Assembly (NCBI GenBank): GCA_025517565.1
Contig: JAOPKD010000011.1
Span: 23,838-87,837, forward strand
Origin: Halapricum hydrolyticum
Lineage (GTDB): Archaea; Halobacteriota; Halobacteria; Halobacteriales; Haloarculaceae
Direction: 5' to 3'
Length of the DNA stretch: 64,000 nt
The position numbers were made by a program, and so were the translations under genes. Below the pieces are notes generated by a model. That model was not told the origin of the DNA and did no database searches. It saw only the letters and a list, made by a program, of their open reading frames with translations. Shown one piece after another: positions 58,454 through 64,000 of this stretch. How positions within the stretch are numbered: the stretch's first letter is position 1; each line of letters begins with the position of its first letter.

Positions 58454-59852
58454 TGGTACTCACCCCCTCGCGCCGCCGCTGTGAGACGTACGTTTCCATC
58501 GTGTCGGTGGCGATAATCTCGTAGAGGCGCGCTGGCTGGCGGTCGTCGGTCGGGCGGAGGATCCGGCCGAGTCGTTGGGCGTACTGTCGTTTCGATGCGC
58601 TCCCGGAGAGGATGATGCCGACGTTGGCCGCTGGCACGTCGATGCCCTCGTCGAGGACCTGCGAGGTGGCGAGCATGGAGTACTCACCGCTGCGGAACCG
58701 GTCGAGAATCTCGGTGCGTTCGTCGGTGTCGGTCTGGTGCGTGATACACGGGAGAATGAACTCCCGGGAGATGTCGTAGGCGAAGTCGTTGTTGGCGGTG
58801 AAGACGATGACGCGATCGTCGTGGTGACGTTTGAGCAGATTGTCGAGCGTATCGAGTTTCTTCGACGCCGTCCGGGCGATGCGCTCGGCCCGTTGCTTTG
58901 CGACGAGCGCACGTCGCCCCTGTGGATCGTAGGACGTCCGCTTGAGAAACTCCGCGTAGCCCTGTTCTTTCCAGAGGTCGAAGTCGTGACTATCGACGTA
59001 GTCCCGGTAGATCTGGTACTCCTCGTCGTATTCAGTCCGTTCCGCTGGTGTGAGATCGACGGACATCTGGATGGTCTCGTACTCACTGAGGAACTCTCCG
59101 GCGAGGGCGTCGACATCTTCCTCGTAGACGACCGGCCCCATACGGTCTTCGAGTAGCGTCTCTCGCCCGTCAGCGCGTTCGTAGGTCGCTGTCAATCCGA
59201 GGCGGTAAGGCGCGAGCGTCATCTCGGGAATTTGGAGGTACGTCTCGGCCGCCAAATGGTGGGTTTCGTCGGTCATGAGCAGGCCGAACCGGTCGCCGTA
59301 CTCGTCGATATAGCGGTAGGCGCTGTCGTAGGTAGTGACTGTGAGCGCGCCGATGTCGTGACTCCCGCCACCGAGGACGCCGACCTCGTCGGTGAGTTGC
59401 TCACCGAACGCGTTAGTGAGCGTGGCGTGCCACTGGTTCATCAGATCGATCGTCGGGGTGACGACGAGTGCGCTGACACCGGCGTCGGCGATAGCCTGCA
59501 ATCCGAGGAACGTCTTCCCGCTGCCGGTCGGAAGGACGACTGTGCCCTGTCGGTCGTGCGCACCCCACGAGTCGAGTGCAGCCTGCTGATAGTCACGCGG
59601 TTCGATCTGGAGTGCGGGTGTCAGAGCGAGGTCCGGGTACGCTCTGGCAGCGTCTTCGACAGCGTGACTGAATCCGCTGTCGAGGGTGGCCTGGCCACCG
59701 CCATCGCTCCACTGCCCGGCCCACTCGAGGAGTGCCCGGTATCGATAGGCCTGTGCCCGGTGAGTATCGACGCGGTCGTCCCACTCTGCGTGTGGAACTG
59801 TCTCGGGCGCATCGTGGAGCAAGAGCGTCCCCTCGTCGAACTCGATCCGCAT
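58440..59852 (-). CDS. XPB/Rad25-type DNA helicase
   Basis: 470 residues from ATG 59852. A short N-terminal damage-recognition-like part leads to IEPRDYQQAALDSWGAHDRQ, Walker A LPTGSGKTF (about 107-115), MTDETHHLAAETY (DEAH-type box 195-199) and GLTATYERADGRETLLEDRM. The XPB RED motif after motif III reads R-A-D here. The second RecA domain has DRVIVFTANNDFAYDISREF, MLATSQVLDEGIDVPAANVG and QYAQRLGRILRP. XPB unwinds DNA around lesions together with Bax1. It is transcribed away from the second SWIM gene, with a type-1 palindrome between their starts. Confidence 0.95.
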   Translation of the reverse strand: MRIEFDEGTLLLHDAPETVPHAEWDDRVDTHRAQAYRYRALLEWAGQWSDGGGQATLDSGFSHAVEDAARAYPDLALTPALQIEPRDYQQAALDSWGAHDRQGTVVLPTGSGKTFLGLQAIADAGVSALVVTPTIDLMNQWHATLTNAFGEQLTDEVGVLGGGSHDIGALTVTTYDSAYRYIDEYGDRFGLLMTDETHHLAAETYLQIPEMTLAPYRLGLTATYERADGRETLLEDRMGPVVYEEDVDALAGEFLSEYETIQMSVDLTPAERTEYDEEYQIYRDYVDSHDFDLWKEQGYAEFLKRTSYDPQGRRALVAKQRAERIARTASKKLDTLDNLLKRHHDDRVIVFTANNDFAYDISREFILPCITHQTDTDERTEILDRFRSGEYSMLATSQVLDEGIDVPAANVGIILSGSASKRQYAQRLGRILRPTDDRQPARLYEIIATDTMETYVSQRRREGVSTSADG

Positions 59853-59953
59853 TCGGTACGTGAACGCACGACCGTCGGACGATTCAATCTGTCGGGCGCT
59901 GGCCGAGAGACATAACGACCAAGCACCCAGTGACGGCACAGCGTCACGTTTTC

Positions 59954-60035
59954 ATAGTGATTACTGTAGCGATTTACCGCTCCGACCGCCCGGTGTCGGG
60001 CGGCCGATGTGGAACAGACCTACAGTAATCACTAT
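59954..60035 (-). repeat. type-1 dispersed palindromic element, copy C (82 bp)
   Basis: Ends ATAGTGATTACTGTAG and CTACAGTAATCACTAT are perfectly complementary, although they differ from copy A at several bases on both arms. The centre CCGCCCGGTGTCGGGCGG forms a strong hairpin, with GGAACAGAC and CGATTTACCGCTCC on either side. Orientation is opposite to copies A and B. It lies in the divergent gap between the XPB and second SWIM genes. Confidence 0.85.
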
Positions 60036-60066
60036 CAGTCGGTACCACAGTAGGCACACACAAAAC

Positions 60067-62049
60067 ATGGACTACCCGGCTCGCGACGAAATACGGTCAC
60101 TCTGTACGGAACAGTCGTTCGAGCGTGGTGTCAACTATTATCACCAAGATCGGGTACAAGAACTGGATATCGACGGCAGCGAAATCAGAGCCACCGTTCG
60201 GGGATCCAACTACTACGACGTGGCTATCGATATCGTAGACGATGGGGTCCGGTCTCGTTGCAGTTGTCCGTACGACTACGCGGGCGACTGCAAACACGTC
60301 GTCGCGGTCCTGCTCGCTGTCGATGATCGAGACACCGAGACGATGAGTGACACTGACCCCGAACGAAATGAAACGGTCGACATCGAATCGCTGGTCGATC
60401 AGACGACAGCCGAGGACCTCCGAGCGTTTCTGCTCGACATCGTTGCGGCGGATCAGGATATCCGTGACCGGTTCGTCGCGTTCGTCGGCGAAGACACGGG
60501 CAAGACAGTCTACGACTACAAGCAGGAGATCGATCGACTGTTCGACGACGCTGTCAGCCGTCGAGGGATAGTCGAACACGACACGCACATCGACTTCTCG
60601 CAGTACACCGACCTCGCGGAGACACATCGAGAACGGGGCCACGTCGATACGGCGACGGATATCTATCGAGCGGTTTCCGAGGGGATACGCGAGAATCTGG
60701 ACCGAGTCGACGACAGCAGCGGGCACTACGGCCGCGAACTGGAACGCGCTATCGAGGCATATGCAGAGACGGTCGCAGAACAGGAGTTCGAGCACGAGCG
60801 AAAGGAGCCGTACATCCAGTATCTCTGTGCGGAGTTCGTCGGGGCAGACCACGGCTTCGCCAGCGACGACTACGACGACGCACTCCGAACGGTCTGCACG
60901 GAGGACGCAGACCTCGAATACTGGCTGGAGCAACTCGACGCACACGTGTCCGGAGTCACACTCGACGCAGTACTGTCGGGTGAGTTGTCCTCGAAAACGG
61001 ACGACCGACGAGATGAAACTGAAGACAGCGCCGATACATCCGACGGATCAGCGAGAGACGACGGTTCCACAGACCATCCCGAACGGACGGACGACGTTCT
61101 CTACGCATCCGATTTCACCGATGGTCCGCTCAGCACCGACGATTTCACCGGTGGAGCGCTCGACGTCGAACACTTGGCCGTTGGGACACTGCAATTCGAG
61201 TACTTCGTCGGTGACGCGTTCGAGGAGTTACGCGTCGATGAACCGACGACCGTCGAGAAACACACTGCACGTGTCGAACTGACCAAATCAGGAACGACCG
61301 ACACGGACATATCGTCGTCACTCCAGAAGCGGCGGATATTCTCGACCTACGTCTACATTCTCGAGGAACTCGGCGACGAAGACGCCCTCTCGCAACTCTA
61401 CGAGGAAATCTATCTCGAGAGCAAGCGCTTCTGCAAGGAGTACGCCCGACGACTGATCGACGAAGGCAACGAAAACCGTGCGATCGAAGTCGTCGAAGAC
61501 GGGATCCATACGTTCCGATCGGCTCGTGAGCTCCGTTGGCTCGCTGCCGACCTCTACGAGGACCGAGATATGGACGAGTACCGTGCCACCCTGAAGCAGT
61601 TATTTCTTGACCACACGGAGTGGGCAGCGTACGACGACCTGAAGGCGATCTGTGACGATCAGGAGTGGCAATCGATCTACGGGGAACTCGAACGGCACTT
61701 CGAACGGGACGATAGAAAGGACCTCGTCGCGCTGTACGTCCACGACGACGACCTCGAAAGAGCGTTTGCCGAACTGAAAGAGAACGCAGACCTCTCGTCG
61801 GTTCGCCAGTACCGTGACCCGGTCGCAACCACGGCGCCGGTCGAATACTTCGAACTCTACCGGGAACTGCTCGTCCCGTTTGCCGCCGGCGACACCGGTC
61901 GACGACACTACCGAGATATCGCCGACCACTTAGAAGAGATGCAGGGGTTGGTCCCCGAAGCGCGGTTCGAAGAGTTCGTCGATTTCCTGAAAGACAAACA
62001 CTCGAACCGACCGGCGTTTCTCGACGAACTGGAGAAGGCCGGATTCTGA
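60067..62049 (+). CDS. SWIM zinc-finger protein, long form, with repeat-rich middle
   Basis: 660 residues from ATG 60067. The SWIM motif is Cys65, Cys67, Cys75, His77 (RCSCPYDYAGDCKHVVAVLL), after SFERGVNYYHQDRVQELDID, closely matching the shorter SWIM protein at 55157. A conserved helical region follows (SLVDQTTAEDLRAFLLDIVA, KTVYDYKQEIDRLFDDAVSR). The middle has an acidic linker and a short pentapeptide-like stretch (YASDFTDGPLSTDDFTGGAL). The last 250 residues are helical repeats (ARRLIDEGNENRAIEVVEDG, AADLYEDRDMDEYRATLKQL). It probably serves as a DNA- or protein-binding scaffold for the divergently encoded XPB-Bax1. Confidence 0.9.
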   Translation: MDYPARDEIRSLCTEQSFERGVNYYHQDRVQELDIDGSEIRATVRGSNYYDVAIDIVDDGVRSRCSCPYDYAGDCKHVVAVLLAVDDRDTETMSDTDPERNETVDIESLVDQTTAEDLRAFLLDIVAADQDIRDRFVAFVGEDTGKTVYDYKQEIDRLFDDAVSRRGIVEHDTHIDFSQYTDLAETHRERGHVDTATDIYRAVSEGIRENLDRVDDSSGHYGRELERAIEAYAETVAEQEFEHERKEPYIQYLCAEFVGADHGFASDDYDDALRTVCTEDADLEYWLEQLDAHVSGVTLDAVLSGELSSKTDDRRDETEDSADTSDGSARDDGSTDHPERTDDVLYASDFTDGPLSTDDFTGGALDVEHLAVGTLQFEYFVGDAFEELRVDEPTTVEKHTARVELTKSGTTDTDISSSLQKRRIFSTYVYILEELGDEDALSQLYEEIYLESKRFCKEYARRLIDEGNENRAIEVVEDGIHTFRSARELRWLAADLYEDRDMDEYRATLKQLFLDHTEWAAYDDLKAICDDQEWQSIYGELERHFERDDRKDLVALYVHDDDLERAFAELKENADLSSVRQYRDPVATTAPVEYFELYRELLVPFAAGDTGRRHYRDIADHLEEMQGLVPEARFEEFVDFLKDKHSNRPAFLDELEKAGF

Positions 62050-62116
62050 TCTCCGCTATCCCCCTTGTTCTCTCGCTGCGAGGGTTTATCTCCGATACCG
62101 GCACCAAACGCGATAG

Positions 62117-62626
62117 ATGGGCGAGACACGACACGGTAGTTCTATTCCCTCAACGATACTGCGAGATACCCGCGAACAGCGACCCTGGACGTTCGAGGGG
62201 TGTGCAGTAGAAACGCGCGACGTGACGCTCTCGACCGGGGACTACGCTGTCCCGACTGCTTGTACGCACGATCCGGAATCGGACACCTATCACCCACGGT
62301 TCGCAGTCGAACGCAAGTCCGGAGACGACTTCCTCACCGCACTCACGTGGGAGCGAGATCGATTCTGTTCCGAGTTACGTCGGGCCACCGAGTGGCCACA
62401 ACCCCTTGCGGTCGTCGTGGAGACATCCTGGGAAACCCTCCTTCAGAACCGGGGCTGTATGGCGTGGCGGGACATCCATCCGAACCAGATGGTCGGCACC
62501 CTCTCAGCGTGGACTCGACATTACAACGTTGTGTTTCGTTTCGTCGAATCTCGGCGACGGGCCGAACTGTGCGCCTTTCTCCTGCTGATCCGTCACAGTC
62601 TGCGACGACGACGTGAGAAAATCTGA
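62117..62626 (+). CDS. ERCC4/XPF-type nuclease domain protein
   Basis: 169 residues. Nuclease core motifs in order: LRDTREQRPW (Asp17, Glu20 region), TLSTGDYAVPTA (GD at 41-42), FAVERKSGDDFLTAL (ERK at 65-67 with following Asp, the ERKxxxD signature), then FCSELRRATEW and LAVVVETSWETLL. It consists of the nuclease domain alone: there is no helicase domain and no helix-hairpin-helix tail, unlike archaeal Hef/XPF. It may cut branched or damaged DNA as partner of the XPB or MrfA-like helicases. It starts 67 bp after the long SWIM gene, same strand. Confidence 0.9.
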   Translation: MGETRHGSSIPSTILRDTREQRPWTFEGCAVETRDVTLSTGDYAVPTACTHDPESDTYHPRFAVERKSGDDFLTALTWERDRFCSELRRATEWPQPLAVVVETSWETLLQNRGCMAWRDIHPNQMVGTLSAWTRHYNVVFRFVESRRRAELCAFLLLIRHSLRRRREKI

Positions 62627-62633
62627 GACGAAC

Positions 62634-63065
62634 TCACTCGGTCCAGAAGGCTCGTTGTCGAGCTTCGACCTCGCCGAGAACCATCGACAGTACGTCACGC
62701 CATTCCTCGGGATGTGACGCGTCGTCGCCAGGTGTTCGCGCGTCAGGACCCGGGTGGACGTGATCACGCGTGTTGTGATCCGATGGATGCCGATCCCATC
62801 GATGGTCAAACTCGCCCTCTTGGTGCTCTTCGTGGTAGTGTAGCGAGAAGTCCCCGTTCTCGAACCACACGACTTCGAGACGAGCACTCTGCACGCGCTG
62901 GGGATAGAACCCGGGATCGTAGTGACAGACGATGCGATCGGGTGCGAATTCTGGTTGGATGTCGATCTCAGTGAAGCGATCGTCGGTAGCAAATCGCTCC
63001 GCGACGACGTTCAGGCGGGCGAAGTCGATCGTTGCACCGCTGACATCGTCCCTTCCGCCGCTCAT
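62634..63065 (-). CDS. putative toxin of a TumE-like (DUF6516-type) pair
   Basis: 143 residues. Features: TIDFARLNVVAERFATDDRF, IVCHYDPGFYPQRVQSARLE, VVWFENGDFSLHYHEEHQEG, FDHRWDRHPSDHNTRDHVHP and EEWRDVLSMVLGEVEARQRA. The WFENGDFSLHY and HRWDRHP...HNTRDHVHP pattern is that of small haloarchaeal proteins resembling TumE-family toxins. It is downstream of, and overlaps by four bases (ATGA 63062-63065), an HTH protein, the usual antitoxin-toxin order. The role as toxin is inference from family and gene order. Confidence 0.65.
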   Translation of the reverse strand: MSGGRDDVSGATIDFARLNVVAERFATDDRFTEIDIQPEFAPDRIVCHYDPGFYPQRVQSARLEVVWFENGDFSLHYHEEHQEGEFDHRWDRHPSDHNTRDHVHPGPDARTPGDDASHPEEWRDVLSMVLGEVEARQRAFWTE

Positions 63066-63637
63066 GCGACAGTGCGCTGCCCGGCAGTGCCGTCCGTGTC
63101 AGTCTGCAATGCCCGTTCGAGGAGGGAGATTCGGCGGCGCGTCGTCTTCCACGCTGACACCTCCCGCCACACTGTCTCGACAGAACGATCGGTGTCAGTT
63201 GCGTGCGCAGCGATCGCTACCGCATCCGGAGATTCGACACCGAACTTCTCCGCAAACGACTCATCACGCTCCACTGCGTCTTCAAGGAAGGCGAGGAGTT
63301 CCTCGTCGTCGTACTGGTTCCGGAGTTGCTGGACACGCCGCCAATTCAGGTACTCCTGATTCCGTTCGTACGTCGCAGGAGAATCGGTAACCTGCGTGAC
63401 GATACCCATGCGTTCGAACCACTCTAAATATTCACGGGCAGCGTCTACCCCATGTCCCGCGAGATCTGCGATCTCACCCACAGTCGCGGGACTGCCCAGT
63501 CCGAGCACGGCATCGAAGAAGTCGTCCCGAGTGCGATCCCCAGCGACTAGTTCTTCGGGAGGGACGAGATCGTCGAACTCCGGCGCGTCCCGACGCTCGT
63601 CGGTATCTGCCTGTAGTTCGGTGCGTGGGTCGTCCAT
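63062..63637 (-). CDS. winged-helix protein (DUF7342-like), putative antitoxin/regulator
   Basis: 191 residues from ATG 63637. A TrmB/MarR-like winged helix occupies the first half: DDFFDAVLGLGSPATVGEIA, DLAGHGVDAAREYLEWFERM, GIVTQVTDSPATYERNQEYL. A helical second half follows (RVQQLRNQYDDEELLAFLED, ISLLERALQTDTDG). Haloarchaea have many such proteins paired with a small second protein. It is first in a two-gene unit with the TumE-like protein and reads from the tRNA-Cys side into the island, making it the last island gene before the tRNA. Confidence 0.75.
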   Translation of the reverse strand: MDDPRTELQADTDERRDAPEFDDLVPPEELVAGDRTRDDFFDAVLGLGSPATVGEIADLAGHGVDAAREYLEWFERMGIVTQVTDSPATYERNQEYLNWRRVQQLRNQYDDEELLAFLEDAVERDESFAEKFGVESPDAVAIAAHATDTDRSVETVWREVSAWKTTRRRISLLERALQTDTDGTAGQRTVA

Positions 63638-63814
63638 ACCTGAAATACGGTCGTCTGGCGGAATAAATCTTTGTGTATGCGGAATATTCCAAGAACTCAG
63701 TTTCAAAACGAGTTGGTCGCCAGCGTGATCCCACTGTCTGAACACCGAGAAGTTGCGATCAGCGAGGAAACGTGCCAAGACGTAGTCGTCTTGGGATTTA
63801 GGGGAAAGTGTGAG

Positions 63815-63890
63815 AGCCAAGGGCCGGATTTGAACCGGCGATGATCCGCTCTGCAGGCGGACGCGTTCGGCCGGACTCTGCCACCTTGGC
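63815..63890 (-). tRNA. tRNA-Cys (GCA)
   Basis: On the minus strand the acceptor stem GCCAAGG (63884-63890) pairs with CCTTGGC (63816-63822), with discriminator T (63815). The anticodon arm is TCCGC-CTGCAGA-GCGGA, giving anticodon GCA, and the T arm is GCCGG-TTCAAAT-CCGGC. CCA is not encoded. The U73 discriminator is typical of tRNA-Cys. The 3' end faces the accessory island, as expected for an integration target. A TATA-like CTTAAGC on the minus strand near 63917-63923 is at promoter distance. Confidence 0.97.
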
Positions 63891-63953
63891 GCAGATAGCA
63901 CTAGCCGGCTATACTGCTTAAGGCTAGCGCTTTCGATTGTATAATGACGAAAA

Positions 63954-63983
63954 CCCCCGCACAGCGTTGTCACTGTGCGAGGG
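63954..63983. other. hairpin near the window end
   Basis: CCCGCACAG and CTGTGCGAGGG form a stem (one bulged base) around CGTTGTCA. It could be a terminator or part of the next feature beyond the window. Nothing else is readable in 63891-64000 apart from the tRNA promoter. Confidence 0.45.
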
Positions 63984-64000
63984 TGATGTAGTATGAATGG

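Overview
The window comes from a haloarchaeon (class Halobacteria). The evidence is the high G+C, the very acidic proteins, archaeal TATA-box promoters about 27 bp upstream of start codons (many giving leaderless mRNAs), and archaeal information-processing genes (TFB, CetZ tubulin, prefoldin beta, archaeal RNase P RNA, sn-glycerol-1-phosphate dehydrogenase). A [NiFe] hydrogenase pair suggests a lineage with some anaerobic or H2-linked respiration, as in sulfur-respiring haloarchaea; that placement is inference.

Layout. 1-8.5 kb: end of a surface-polysaccharide-type region (alpha/alpha-toroid enzyme, GAF regulator, two overlapping ATP-grasp ligases, AlkP-fold enzyme, glmS). 8.5-10.9 kb: a large Tat-exported beta-helix protein with PKD and three tandem C-terminal repeats. 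11.3-21.9 kb: housekeeping (tfb, rnhA and its partner, PadR regulator, ppa, AlkP-fold enzyme, cetZ, hisS), a frameshifted VapB-like antitoxin and an amidohydrolase. 22.2-25.8 kb: nadA-nadB-nadC behind a 23-bp palindrome. 26-29.4 kb: a lid-less Hsp70 divergent from a membrane protein whose J-like domain lacks HPD. 29.4-30.1 kb: gene-free DNA with dispersed palindromes. 30.1-34.3 kb: epimerase and [NiFe] hydrogenase small and large subunits. 34.5-35.0 kb: RNase P RNA on the minus strand. 35.1-49.9 kb: mostly core genes (prefoldin beta, bifunctional nuclease, UspA, GCS2-like ligase, nucleoside permease-like protein, FKBP, histidine kinase, egsA, two epimerases, sugar kinase, methyltransferase).

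50.0-63.8 kb is an accessory island. It carries two divergent unknown proteins, an MrfA/YprA-like DEAD-box helicase with a C-terminal cysteine cluster, a SWIM-finger protein, a pRiA4b ORF-3-like protein, a CcbP-like protein, an XPB helicase with a Bax1 (DUF790) nuclease, a second SWIM protein, an ERCC4/XPF-type nuclease and a putative toxin-antitoxin pair. It ends at the 3' end of a tRNA-Cys gene. An 11-bp copy of that tRNA 3' end lies in the same orientation at 49950, so the island may be a tRNA-integrated unit; no integrase is visible. The gene set resembles an alternative nucleotide-excision-repair or anti-invader module and is the best candidate for an undescribed system here.

Two families of dispersed palindromes (about 82 bp and about 80 bp) are scattered through intergenic gaps. 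The first shows compensatory changes that keep the terminal pairing. The right end of the second coincides with the TATA box of two genes.
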